Positions 42,952 through 59,017 of a stretch of DNA of 64,000 nucleotides are shown here, one piece after another. The stretch spans positions 62,001 to 126,000 of the forward strand of contig JADNRV010000137.1 in the NCBI GenBank assembly GCA_015499995.1. The letters are read 5' to 3'. The DNA comes from Flammula alnicola. Taxonomy: Eukaryota > Basidiomycota > Agaricomycetes > Agaricales > Strophariaceae. Position 1 is the first letter of the stretch. Each line of letters starts with the position of its first letter. A program made the translations under genes and the position numbers. The notes under the pieces are model-generated. The model did no database searches and had not been told where the DNA came from. It worked only from the letters and a program-made list of their open reading frames with translations.

Positions 42952-44624
42952 ATGGACGACGAGCAAGTTGACCCAGGGTCAACTATACTTGCTGAGAACT
43001 CTTCGAGGAGTGCTCGATATAAATCTGCATATGCTGGTAAGTATTTTCCGTAGTTTTGTCACCTTCGGCAAAAGTCGCTCATTCTTAGTCCACTGCATCT
43101 CCTGAACCCCACATACCAACATCCATCTCAATACTTTCAATTGGGTCTTCACTCTACCTACCGTTGTCTGGGCTCTGTACTTTCGTTTGCTGTACACACA
43201 GACGAGTCTCCTCCTCCAACTAGTCGTCATGAAGCACCTAAATACAAGGTCCCTGAGTACGAGGATCGTCATCATCACAAACCACATAACAAGTTGGTGA
43301 CGGATGTGGGGACCGACTACGATGGACGTAGGCACGAAGATCGATCTATCAGGAACAGCTATTTGCGGCACCCACGAGATGACACGTTACAGCGAGATGA
43401 TAGACAGTCTGAGAACCAGCATACAAAAGACGATCGGGAGTCTGCTCGTATCCGCAGCAGAGAGGAGACAGAGGTACGCAAGCCTACATCGATTTGTGCT
43501 TACACGTCTAATCCCTTTTTTCAGCATTCTTCGGACTCGAGGCGTCATCGCGACGTCGGGTATGAGAGCAGAAAACATGATGATCCAAGTGACAATTATG
43601 GTCGTGTGCACAGCAGAACTTCCAGCAGGCGACACAATCACCTTTCGCACTCTTCGCACGAGCGCTCGATACCTTCAGAGAAACACGAATCCAGTACTCC
43701 TTTCAAGGAAACTGAGGACGGACATGGAGGAAAGGAGTACAAAGATACCTGGCAGGACTATTCTAGCTCAGCGCTTGAAACTGTAGACTCATTTCAGCCT
43801 TTGAATGTCTCATCATGCTCATCGATGGTTTCCCAGGATAACCGCCATTCTCATCGATCAGAAACCGACAGAAAGCTTTATAAAGATGATGTCCATGGAT
43901 CTTACTCTCGGCATCACGAAGACAGAAACATTGTACGTTATCTTTCAGACTGCGGTGGATAGTACTCTGATCTTAGAAGGCGTACGTTACGCGCTATACT
44001 TTGTCTGTGCGCGCGGAATAGTCTCACCGGCGCAACACCAGCCAGGAGCGAACATCCAGAATCGACATAGACGAACGATCGTCCACTTCGCGTTCCCACC
44101 CGCACCGCGAGCACCGACATTCCGAAAGTCGCAGAGGACGTTCCTCTTCCCGAGACTCTTCGTCATCCAACTCTTCAACATCATCCGCCTCGGACGACAG
44201 TCCTCGACGTGACTTCTCATCGCGTCACCGTTCAAAAGATGGCCATGATCGGTCTCGCTATCGGTCGCCGTCTCGGAGCAAAGAGAGCGGCCGAAGCAAG
44301 CCATCCCACAGCAAGCACGACGACGACGACGACAGGCGAAAGCGCAAGCGCCGACACCGCTCAGAGTCCCGCGAGCGTAAACGACAAAGGCGAAAAGAAA
44401 AGCGGAAGCAGAAGGAAAAGGAGAAAGGCAGAAAGGCAGAAGAGGAGAGACGGAGTGTCTTGACCGGGAAAAAGGTATCTAGTCCTTTAATATGCTGCGC
44501 TGTGCGCGTATGCTAATTTTGCCGTGCTCAGATCAAGCTTAAAGTGAAGCAAGATAAAGACGACATCGAGAGGGAGAAGAATAGAAAGGATCTCCTTCAA
44601 TTCCTGAACTCGACGTTGGGATGA
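42952..44624 (+). CDS. Arg/Ser-rich nuclear-type protein with conserved C-terminus
   Basis: Exon 1 MDDEQVDPGSTILAENSS, spliced (GTAAGT..CACACAG) to DESPPPTSRHEAPKYKVPEY. The middle is rich in RS, HR and SR dipeptides (SHRRNTSQERTSRI, RSRYRSPSRSKESGRSK). One intron of about 90 bases (GTACGT..GAATAG) joins HHEDRNI to SHRRNTSQE in phase. The end is a Lys/Glu helix (RRKEKRKQKEKEKGRKAEEE), then SVLTGKKIKLKVKQDKDDIE and LLQFLNSTLG, stop at 44622-44624. RS domains are typical of splicing factors, but no RNA-recognition motif is visible. The LTGKKIK...LLQFLNS end looks like a conserved short motif found at the C-terminus of several fungal proteins of unknown role. Roughly 480 residues. Confidence 0.7.
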
Positions 44625-46651
44625 GGCTGTCTTCACCTTCGCTTCTCTCACAGAATACACTTCATGCCGTACTCATAACACAGATACTTTTCACCCAATC
44701 GTCAGTCTGGACCTGTCACATAAGGAATTATTTCCACATTTCGTACTCCGTCTTTTTTAAATCTATTCGTTGCTCGATCTATGTGACTTGCAATTCGTCA
44801 GTTTCGAGGATGGTCTTTGTTCGGTTAAATTCTCTTTTTGTCTTCCACAAGATCACGGTGACCACCCCGTAAACCTGAAGATTTTCTTATCAGTAGAATG
44901 GGCGAGACTCAATGCATGAGAGCCACAAATAGAGTGTCGAACCTATTGAGCACGTTTAAGTAGTCGTGCAAAAAGGTCGTGTGCACGGAAGCCGCCCAGT
45001 ACATGACTTGAATTGGAAACTGCAGCGCAATATTATGACGATCAGTCAGGCCTCAGGCATTAAATTATCATCGTGAATATGAACAAGTATTTCTAATTGT
45101 CAACCGTTCATAGTTCTGATCGGTTTCGACTCTGATACAGAAAAAACTGTTCCGTTCCCCCAGCGTCCCAGTTCAGCACAGCTTCCCTCAGCAGAAAGTG
45201 CTTCAAGTTCGGGAAAATTCAGCATGATCTCGAATTGGGGCATATGCCGCACAGTCTAGTAGTGTGACACCGTTCTTTGGGCGCTTATGTGTTTAAACCT
45301 GCTCTCCTCATGGCATATGGATGTCACGCGATTAGAATATCACATCGAGGCGAAGTCAAATCATCCCACTCACGAATGGGCTTGTAAAGATGTGCGTTTC
45401 ATTCAAGTTTTCATTTACCTTTAATTTCCCAGTCGATATATCGAGATGTGAAGGTAGGTTTCCAGAAATCACGACCTCGTTTCAATCGGTTTTCCCACCA
45501 ATGTACTGGGTTCTCAAAGAAACAAAAAATAGGGAAAGAAGAGATTCGTAAGCAATATGGCCATGACCTCCGAGCGAGACCGTATCTTTCTGCTGGTTCT
45601 TACTGCGTCAACTGCGTCGCATATCGAGCCTGCAGTGCCGCCAAAAAATGTAATTTAATGGAGTAGACTAATTATCAGCCAAGCATTGTAGGTACAATGC
45701 TTGAGCGCTTGCAATTGGCCACCCCTTGACAGACTCAATTCCATTGAAATACACTACATAATAAGCAACACCAAAAACCACCCACAGAGAAATAGTTCAT
45801 GACCGCAGGACAGTCAGTATGTACACATAATTAATTGCATGAAATGCGGTTGGGGCTGGGGCCGTCCGGAGCCGTCCCGGCGGTTCTGGGGTACGCCGAT
45901 CACTTTTTCAACTAGGCTTCACTGCGCCTGCGGCTTCGCCGCAAGCGTGTCTGCAATTATTGTACGACGGAGTCGCACCTCACAGACTGGTGGGGAGCTT
46001 GATACATCCCAGCACAAGCGCAAGGTCTTATTCCCACGGGGTGACGATCAAAACGCCAGCGGATCACGTGCGCTTAGACATTTGGGGCGTCAGCATTACA
46101 AAAGGGGAGCAAGCTCCCCAATCAATTTGAAGTTGATGGTATTACGTAATAATGACGGGAAATAGGCGGCTTGCAATTGGACGACGGTACATACATGTGC
46201 GGGGAGGCGTACACAAATGAAGTACTTATCACCGTTCCAATGCGGTATGCAAGTAATAATCTCAGAAGGAGAGAAAGGAGAGAATGGTAAAAGCAGGTAT
46301 AAGATATCATTCGGATGATGTTGTAGTGTACAGTGCAAGTCGATGCTTGTAGAATGCTATCTAGAGTGATGAATGCAGGTAAAGTGTCCGTTATGATGTC
46401 GTGCAAGGAAACGTGGGGTAAGAAGGTCGTGCTTGAGAAGCGATCCAAATCCAATTGGTCTGATGCAGTTATTGCTCTGGGGCAACGATCCATCGTCATC
46501 CAAAAGGACACTTGCGGAGGACCGACGGAAGAGCACGACACCGAACATGTTATGTATCGGGTATGGCTGGCTGGGATTATCAATAGGTGAGATGGTGTGG
46601 CTCATGACACGGACAAAGAAGCTACGCACCAGGCCATCGGATAGAAAGATA
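44625..46651. other. Intergenic, no supported gene
   Basis: About 2 kb. Short frames at 45448-45666 and 45839-46165 have no family resemblance. 45930-45960 contains a small GC-rich hairpin (GCGGCTTCGCCGC) and 46106-46121 a palindromic GGGGAGCAAGCTCCCC. Nothing else stands out. Confidence 0.45.
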
Positions 46652-47419
46652 TCATACCACTTCCAGCTCTAGATGCGTCGGGTGCATCTTGGGCGACGGG
46701 TGGAACTTGGCGACAAACTCGAACTGTGCGCCCGTCTCCGGACTGTGGGGGTATCGTTTGCACTTCTCCACCGACTTCCACTCCCCGGCGATGATAGCGA
46801 GTGCCTCTGCGCCGTCTTGCGCGATGCCACTCTCGACGAGCCAGCAGCCGATGACCATACCCGTACGGCCAATGCCCCCACGACAGTGCACAGCGCTGAT
46901 ACGTCCGCGTTCTTGGTTATCGCGCAGGGTATCGAGAACGCGGTACATGAGGTTTATGGATTCTGGGAGGCAGCGGTCACGGATGGCGAAGCGGTGGTAT
47001 TCGATCTCCGAAGCGTCGATGCCAAGCAGGGCGCACCGTTGGCTCAGTATGCTATTGTAGGGTATCAGCTCCCCGCATTCCGTGAGATCAATGAATGTGC
47101 GGATCCCGGCGCGGAGGAGAGCGTCGAGTTTGGGTTTATTGGGGTTCTTGGGTGACCATGGGTATTCGCAGGCAAGCAGCAGTGGCGTTGCCCAGTAGGA
47201 GTTGGGGATGGGTCGTGTGCAAACTGCGCTGAGAGGTCGGGGCACATCTTCAATGTAAAGAGCCTGCAGTCTCCGTTGTGATTCCTGGAGGTCGTCTTTA
47301 CGATCCGTTGAGGACGTGCTCGGGGGAGATGTCTGATAGTTGACCATGATGTGGGTTGAGAAGTAGTGTTTGAGACGAGTTGCGAGCTGGAAGACGTTGG
47401 GTTGCATGATGGGTGACAT
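46652..47419 (-). CDS. Protein-tyrosine/dual-specificity phosphatase
   Basis: Single-exon frame of 255 codons, ATG at 47419. The signature HCRGGIGRTG carries the catalytic Cys and Arg (Cx5R with the trailing Thr). The upstream loop EYHRFAIRDRCLPES holds a candidate general-acid Asp. The N-terminal half has IPNSYWATPLLLACEYPW and IRTFIDLTECGELIP, typical of small fungal PTP-like phosphatases related to kinase-associated/CDC14-like proteins. Cytoplasmic, no targeting signal. An in-frame second Met at residue 5 is an alternative start. The long opposite-strand frames here are shadows. Substrate unknown. Confidence 0.83.
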   Translation of the reverse strand: MSPIMQPNVFQLATRLKHYFSTHIMVNYQTSPPSTSSTDRKDDLQESQRRLQALYIEDVPRPLSAVCTRPIPNSYWATPLLLACEYPWSPKNPNKPKLDALLRAGIRTFIDLTECGELIPYNSILSQRCALLGIDASEIEYHRFAIRDRCLPESINLMYRVLDTLRDNQERGRISAVHCRGGIGRTGMVIGCWLVESGIAQDGAEALAIIAGEWKSVEKCKRYPHSPETGAQFEFVAKFHPSPKMHPTHLELEVV

Positions 47420-51621
<4,202 letters not shown>

Positions 51622-52370
51622 CTTTATAAGCGTATCACGACGCACAACGTCTATCTTCTATCCTTGATATCTCGACAAGGACCCATCTAATCTAATTTAC
51701 TCGCGCACTTCTGGGCACAGCAATCATATCCATTTCAAGCCAGATCTTCCACCTTTCCGGAGACACATCAAGGGGGGTGTCGGGCCTGGCATCAGTGCAA
51801 TTATGACACCTTCGTTACTCTCACTGAGTCCTACTCTCCCACTCTGTACGAATGCAGGCTCCCATCCTTCAGGAAAAGCCGTTCCAACTTCCAATCCTCG
51901 TCTCTTGGATCATAGATAACTTTGTCCAACCACTGTCATATTAGAAGAAATCGTACATTAAAGCACATCCGCTAATACAACGACGCATTATGCTTGCCCT
52001 TCCCGCCCAACACTCCAACGTCGAACTGCGGCACTGTTAATATCGCTTTTGGCAGGGGGTAAACATAAACGAACCCGTTTATAACTCGCGCAACTAGTCT
52101 TATTGGGTGGTGACCGGTGACTGATGGATGCTCCTCCCAGCATCATTCCAAAAGTTCGCTACGATCAACATTTACCGGCAGGCGCATTCATTGGCTGGTA
52201 GGTTACAGATATGCTAAATTAAACATGGTGGTTATAATTATGCATGTATTATGTATTTGACAGTGGGACCGCCGACTCGGACATCGCTCCCACCCCTCAA
52301 CGATATAAGTGCAACAGCTTGCGCATGTCCTCGGTCTTCCCTCCAGCGCGTTTAATTCCTAGACTCTATC
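51622..52370. other. Intergenic, no gene seen
   Basis: About 750 bases between two forward-strand genes. A CATCTAATCTAATTTACTCG stretch near 51686 resembles the ATCTA tails of the dispersed repeats but has no recognisable body. Confidence 0.45.
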
Positions 52371-53573
52371 ATGGATAACATACCAGTAGAGAAGGAGATT
52401 ATGGTAGTCTTCACCGAATCTCTGCTCTACGGTATGTATCTCATTACGCTCGCACAGTGCCTTCGATGGCAACTGTTTGCGGACGACGGACGAGCAGCTA
52501 GAGCACAACACAATTGGTCAATGGTGACAATCACTGTACTCATTTTTGCCTTGACCACGGTTTATATGTCTGTGGGCCTCTTCAAGTCTACAAAGATAGT
52601 TCGCGATGCTGTCCACGATATTCCCAGTGGTCCGCCTGGTCTCGTCCCTTGGACTACTGTGGTTGCTGTGAGCAAAATAATTTGTTCGTCCGTAGTCCTG
52701 CAGCGGTATTGACGACGTTCCTTCTTCCAGTGTACCGTTGCCAATATGACGGCGCTTCTAGCAGACACTGTTCTGGTATGATCAAGTCAGACACATTCGT
52801 CGGTTCCATAATTCCTGTTGACTTCCTCACCAGATGTACCGCTGTTGGCTTGTCTACGGAAGGTCTAAACGCGTCGTAATCTTCCCTGCGATCATGTGGC
52901 TCGGCGGCTTGATTTGCACAATATTGCAAGCATATTGGCAAACTGTTCAGACTGGGGCGCTTGGCTCAGGGAAATGGGAGCCAGTCAACATGACTGTGGG
53001 CCCCGGAACAATTTTAATGCCGTTCTGGGCCACCACGCTTGTTTTAAATGCGTATACAATGTGTAAGGCTTGTTATTCTGGCATCCTTTACACGACAACT
53101 ACTGATAATCTTTATGGTAGTTATGCTCATGTACCGTATATGGAATGCCACCAAAGGGTCGACAGGATCGGGCTCCAGTAACATTCGATCATTGCAGTTT
53201 ACCTTGCGAATTCTGGCGGAGTCCGGTTTCCTGTATTTTTCTACCACAATTGCGCACTTCATCGTGTGGTGGACACCGAACAACCTCGCTATACGGGTGG
53301 CTTCAGGGATGGTGAGTTTCCTTCCTGCTTTTTCGGGGAGAACAAACCTAAAAAGATTGACATTAGAATATCCCCGCAATTGGTATCGCTTTCAATCTCA
53401 TCTTGACTAGGGCAGCTCAGAATCGAGCTGAAGAGAAGAAAGCGGAAGAGAACGCCAGGATGGTTGGGATATCCGTGATTCGATATGCTGATAACTCGGC
53501 TGCTTCCAAGGGAATAGTGCACATCTTAGCAGAGACCTCAACGACGTCTTCTAGTGACTTGGAAGCCGTCTAA
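52371..53573 (+). CDS. Seven-transmembrane protein of an Agaricomycete-expanded family
   Basis: Starts MDNIPVEKEIMVVFTESLLY at 52371 and continues GMYLITLAQCLRWQLFADDG. Exon 1 reads straight through a GT..AG pair because the family keeps LYGMYL. Then SMVTITVLIFALTTVYMSVG, SGPPGLVPWTTVVA | CTVANMTALLADTVL | MYRCWLVYGRSKRVVIFPAI, FWATTLVLNAYTM | FMLMYRIWNATKG, LRILAESGFLYFSTTIAHFI and NIPAIGIAFNLILTRA, with a cytoplasmic tail ending DLEAV at 53573. About 340 residues and seven hydrophobic helices. The layout is that of large lineage-specific families annotated as hypothetical 7-TM or DUF6533/6534-like proteins. No ligand or enzymatic motif. Plasma membrane sensor or transporter is a guess. Confidence 0.75.
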
Positions 53574-54059
53574 TCGAGCCTCTATGATATTTAACGTAGA
53601 ATTGTCTTATTTATTCGTGCAAAACTTTTACTTCTCGGTTGATTTATCGGTGCCTATGTAATCTTGCGGGAAGTACAAAAAAACATTGGAACTAGAAGCT
53701 TTCTATGTAGGTGGAGGAGAGAAGGCCTCTGATTATGGGATTTCAACCTGACGTGCCTTTTATTTAGTTATACTTATTACGGAATCAGATCATCAACATT
53801 CAACGTTCAACCCGCAAATAGACGTGCGCTGATGCGTGAGGGCCACATCAACTCCTAGTAACAATAACTGCCTCTGTTCAGTTAGCCATGCATCAACCCA
53901 TACTACGAGCATACGTTATGCATACCGAAGACATGCAGAACCCTTTAAATGACATCCATGTCGTGGCCTTAATGGGAGATAGGCACTATAGACCAGATTT
54001 CTTGTATCTTCAGAAACTCTATTGCATAAAAATACCCTGAACAAACGATTCAAAGGACG
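53574..54059. other. Intergenic, no gene seen
   Basis: About 490 bases between the 7-TM gene and the left reductase pseudogene; no feature seen. Confidence 0.5.
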
Positions 54060-55479
54060 AAATCAGCCAAAGTATCGGCGGTGATCTCTGTCAAGTTCTT
54101 GTATTCCAAGCCAAGATCATGCCGAGGTCCGGAGTGCCTCGTGGGAGTATACCAGACATATGGTACTTGAGTGAATAGATTACATCGCCTATCATGAAAT
54201 CAGGATTCAGTACATTGACCGCACTAGATGAGACACATAAAGGACGAACGCAGATTTTGCCAGGTCGTCGTCCCTATAATGCAGAAACAAGTTGTATCAG
54301 CTTGAGCCGCTGAAAGAGACGAGGCGACATTAATCTGGCGTACCTGGGAAAAGGATGATCCCTTCCCCGGCAGCGACTTCGTTGCTTAGGGAGGCAACAA
54401 GGATTGCAGCTACGCCCCTAACGAGCATGTAACCATGAGTGGATGCAAGCACTGCACCAGGTTGCTCCTTGAAGATCATATTGTACCAAACTTCAAGCGA
54501 AAAGTTCAAATCAGTTGGCATTTTCTCTTCTTGCAGAGGTAGCTGGGCAAGAAGTTTAAAGTTAATAATTCAGAATGAGTATCGACAAAATTCAGAAAGT
54601 CTTACCCCACAGATCTAAACGAGACTCGAAGTGAGAAGGTTCAAGAAGACGTATAACAGAGCAAGCTTACAAAAGCTGGGCTAAGTCCCATGATATTTGG
54701 GTCTTGCGCTTGTCATAAAAGTCCCAGGCAGCTGAAGGGAACAATCGAGGAGAAACTCTGCCTATCCAGGTCGCATGATATACCTTTCTCGGCCAAGTCT
54801 TCGAAGGCGATATTTTAGGTGACTTCTTGCCCTGTTCCTTGACGCCTGTCATATACTCGTCGCCCCAGTCGCTTTCGTCGAACGTTCTCGGAGGCCATAC
54901 AACAACACTAACAACAGCAAATGGATGAGGCGATGACGATACGTTTGACTTGTGTTGTGAAACGGCCGAACTTTCCGCTTCAGTGCTCAGGTAAAGAAAA
55001 TCAGAAATTTCGACGCACCCGGCCCTAAGAGCACTCTGAAAAATCCCTACTGTAACTCGTACGGCGGGCGTGATATAATCTTAGTAGACATTTATCTTGG
55101 TGAGAAAGGTGTTGTCGATTTCGACAGAAATCATCCATGTACCATCCGGGTCGTCGCTCGGTGGATTCAGAGGTGATGCCATTTTCTCAATGCCATCTAC
55201 TCCCTTCACTGCTTCATCAAAGGCCCCATCCTATCGATAGAAGATACACAAGTTCAGTCGCATAGAAGGACAACAAGAAAATTAGGACACACTTTCGTGG
55301 TCTTCAACAACGACCCATGCGACCTTAGCGCCGTATGACCTGAAGTACTCCCTCAAGCATTTCCTCTCATTCGAGCGTACTGCTCCGCGAACATGCAATG
55401 AGAGTGAAATGACCCACATGGAGATGTATCCATTGGCACCCGTGACGAGGACTTCCGAACCCAGATCGACGACTGGCAT
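54060..55479 (-). pseudogene. Extended-SDR reductase, copy 1 (degenerate)
   Basis: Exons align one-for-one with the intact copy at 56523-58082, but the gene is broken in several places. Exon 1 (MPVVDLGSEVLVTGANGYIS) keeps the NAD(P) motif but loses the residues equivalent to RTLLEQGYS and has a changed donor. Exon 4 loses one base after IASS and meets a stop at once. The catalytic YxxxK region is frameshifted (SPKISPSKTWPRK in place of KYRASKTLAEK). The last exon has a deletion of roughly 45 bases after TPDL and goes out of frame. Exons 2 and 3 (DGAFDEAVKGVDGIE, QSALRAG) are still intact. A dead tandem duplicate. Confidence 0.88.
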
Positions 55480-55899
55480 GGCAGGTGCGTGTGTGTCTGA
55501 GGAGAATTAGAAGACTTCCGGGTGTCACAGATGTTAAGAAATGATACTCGAGATATCCAGTTTTATAGTCCTTCCGAAACGCTGCCTGGCCTTTAGCCTG
55601 AGGGTCACGGGCTGCGAGCTGTCTGTGTCACTTCGCCGTAGCAAGAATTTAGTCATACATTCAATGGATTACTGATACTATTGACGACGGTGCCACGCTG
55701 TGAATTTATCGGTCAAAAAATCAATTTGGTAGCTCAGAATGGTTCAGCTTGGAGAAATCGTACCTCAGGCTTGACCATAGGTGTAACTTCCAAGTAACTT
55801 CTGAACCACATAGTGTTCAACCGCCGTGCAACCTCATGCTCCGTCTGAAGATAAAGATAGGGAGAAGGTGGCAGTAACAACGAGAGACATTGGGAAAGA

Positions 55900-56370
55900 C
55901 TCGAATACCCTCTGGCGGTGACTTCCTTGCTTGAACTGGACCAAGAACCCAAAAAGTGGTTGTCCTCCGCGAGACATCACGCGCTCACGCTGGTACATTC
56001 TCCGACTGCCAATTGGACGATGTAGATGTAGCCGCCAAGACATTCCGCATGAACCAGGCGTTTATCGTTGATTTGGATGCAGCCCGAGAGATGAGAAGTG
56101 CCTTGTCTTGCCAGCGAGTATAGAACAGAGCAATAAGATCGATGAGGGACGAGAGCAAGACGAAAGCGCTGCGCTAATGGGCCTTGCCAGAAGGCGGCTG
56201 GGACGGACCGTAGTCACCATTCGGAGCATTGCGGGAGCGGAAACCATTGAGAAGGCAGGCCGTTCGTCCAACTTGTCGAAAAGCGGCAAGGCGGTTGCGA
56301 TACGTGGTTGGAGGTCAAAGTCCATATCATTGAAAACTGTTCAGGCTTTCATACTTATGTCTGAATGATT
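55900..56370 (+). pseudogene. Decayed MYND-protein relative
   Basis: The forward strand reads LLELDQEPKKW, parallel to LLELDQKLEKW of the gene at 61325, then a deletion, then KTFRMNQAFIVDLDAAREMR, parallel to KFFRVDDAFLIDIDTARS. After an in-frame stop at CQRV, the homologous tail continues in another frame (SIEQSNKIDEGREQDE). The MYND finger itself is absent. This shows that the duplicated block included both the reductase and the MYND gene. Confidence 0.72.
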
Positions 56371-56522
56371 TTTTCAGCATTCGCGAGGTCGGACGCTGAT
56401 CCCGAATATCGGAAATATTTCAGATAGATGAGTAAATCTATTATACTACCTCCTGAAATTTTAGCCTCACTAGCCAGTTATAACGCTCTACATTGTAAAT
56501 GCTCAGCCCAAGGCGAATTCAA

Positions 56523-58082
56523 CTACGCGACATACCGCTCTTTGAGCCATCCTCGAGCTTCGAAATCAGCCAAAGTATCAGTGATAATCTCTGTCAAGCT
56601 CTTGTATTCCAGGCCCAAGATCTTCTTCGACTTGTCAGCATTATAAATAGAGGTAATGACCGTCTCGAGGTCCGGAGTGCCTCGTGGAAGTACACCAGAG
56701 GTATAGTATTCCGGCTTGAGCGAATGGATTACATTGCCTATGGTAGAAATTAGCATATAATTAACTCGCGGGTGGAACAAATAAAGAACGAACGTAAATC
56801 TTGCCCGGTGGTCGTTCCTACAACACAATAATGAATGGTATCAGCTCGAATTGTTGAAAGAAGCGATATCAATTTAGCTTACCTGAGGAGATGATCATTC
56901 TCTCCCCAGCAGCATCTTCCAGATTTAACGCGAGGACGTGTGCAGCAGCTACGTCCTTGACGTGCACATAACCATGCGTATCCTTCAGCACTGAGTCGGG
57001 TATTTCTGTGAACACCATGTTGAACCACATAGCGAGAGAATCATTCAAATGCGCGGGCATCTTCACTTCTTGCAAAGACGGCTACACGGCAATATAAAGT
57101 GAATGTTAATTACTCCGAGGAAACCGATGTGCGTAATGAAATCTTACGCCTAAAATCTAAAATGGCTCCCGTCGTGAGCAATCGAAAGGACACGCATAGT
57201 GTGATAGAGTTACCAAAGGAGGACAGAGAGCTACCAACTCCCATGAAATCTCAGTCTTATGCTTGCTATAGAACTCCCAAGCGGCTGTAAGAAAGAACGA
57301 TAAGCCACACGCATTAATTGCATGAGAAATTCAAAAGTACATACCTTTCTCGGCCAATGTCTTCGAAGCTGCATATTTCACGATCGTTGGGGACATTCTC
57401 CCTTGTTCCTCGACGGTTTTCACAAACTCATCACCCCAGTCCTTCTCGTCGAATGTCCTGGAAGATCCTGTCACCATGGTCACAACGGCGGCGAGGGATG
57501 AAGTGAGGACCACACGTTTGACTTGCGCTCTGAATGGCCACAGAATATTAAGATGCTTGGTTCTTGGGCAGTAATAGAGAAAGACGTTGGCGTACCCAGC
57601 CTTGAGAGCACTCCGCAAAATTCCTACTGTACCGTGTACGGCAGGCCTGATAAAGTCTTAGAAGAGATTCATCTCGTTGAGAAACCGGTTTTGAAACTCG
57701 AGGGAAATAATATAAGTACCTTCTGGGTCGTCAATCTGACCATCCAGAAGTGCTGGTGATGCAATATGCTCGATCCCATCTACTCCTTTCACGGCTTCGT
57801 CAAAGGCCCCATCCTATCAACAGAAGATAAAACATATTCAGGTCTCGCATAGAAGTACAGCAAGGAAACTGGACATACCTTCGTGATGTCTTCAACAACG
57901 ACCCATTCGACCTTATCGCCGTATGCCTCAAAGTACTCCCTCAAACGTTTTCCTTTGTCATTCGACCGTACCGCTCCGCGAACGCTATACCCCTGCTCGA
58001 GGAGAGTCCGGATGACCCACATGGCGACGTATCCATTGGCGCCCGTGACGAGGATTTTAGAACCTGGAGTGACGACTGGCAT
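56523..58082 (-). CDS. Extended-SDR reductase (GRE2/ketoreductase-like), copy 2, intact
   Basis: Start MPVVTPGSKILVTGANGYVA at 58082. The NAD(P)-binding GxxGxxA motif is TGANGYVA, and AVRSNDKGKRL suits NADPH. Exons: VVVEDITK | DGAFDEAVKGVDGIEHIASP, QSALKAG-like segment, QVKRVVLTSSLAAVVTMVTG (catalytic Ser) with FDEKDWGDEF, VKYAASKTLAEK (catalytic Tyr/Lys, YxxxK) | AAWEFYSKHKTEISWELVAL, PPLILG | PSLQEVKMPAHLND, HGYVHVKDVAAAHVLALNLE, and NVIHSLKPEYYTSGVLPRGT with LKERYVA at 56523. The C-terminal LEYKSLTEIITDTL is the standard end of the methylglyoxal/aldehyde reductase-like family. About 340 residues with many ~55-base introns. Probable NADPH-dependent reductase of aldehydes, ketones or flavonoid-like substrates. 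The only copy of three without a visible lesion. Confidence 0.85.
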
Positions 58083-59017
58083 GGTAGATGGTGACTCTGA
58101 GAAGACTTAGAACAGTAATAGATGCGTTTCGAGGTGTTGGGGCTTTAAAAATCATGCTTGAGATATCTGGATGACCTTTATACGCCTTCCAAAACCTTTG
58201 TCAGTCGCTAGGATCGAAGCCCAATAGTGTTTCAGCAACATTTTAGTCAGACAATCAAAGGATTACTGATATTAGAGTGTAATATTAGCAACCAGTGTCC
58301 AGCAAAATTTGATGGACGAGTAAGCAAAAAATGGGGCCTGCCTCATCGGAAAGTGCGACAACCATGATATTGCTTGACGGGGAATATTGACCGTAGATTG
58401 TCTCTCTTTACGCACCTCCGCACAGTCCCGCTCTTGCCAAGCCTGTCAAAGGGCAAGGGAACATGCAAAACAACTTACGGAAGCTTCTCGTTGGCGCTGT
58501 TCCATTACTGCTACAGCCACCTCCATCACCCTCTTTGCTTCAGCCGAATTCTCAACATCTGTTACTGGCCGCGCTTTGTGGAATAAACGATGACCAGCCT
58601 ATGGTTCAACTTCTGGCAGACGAGAGGGAGCAAGACCCACACCCTACTCAAGGTGGACACGACGTCACAGAAGAATGGCGCCGAGTCAACGTGGGATGAG
58701 TGGTTGTAAATGGGAGAAATCTTACCTGAGCCTCCGACTGTCACGGTGACGTGCGTTACAGGGTCTTGCACAAAAATGTACAGTCATGATTCATCCACCG
58801 TTCAACGTTCAACGTTCATGTTCAGCCATGAAATAGGTCAAATTTTCTATTTTTCGGGTGAATTAGGCTGCGTGCTTGTGGTTGGCAATGGCTATGAGCA
58901 TCAGAAGACTAACTTTCATCAAGAAGCCTGTAGACTTGAGTATTCAAAATGTGATTCTTCGAATTTCTCATATTCATCAGATTCTGGTCATGTTCAGCCT
59001 ACAATAAATGCAACTAC

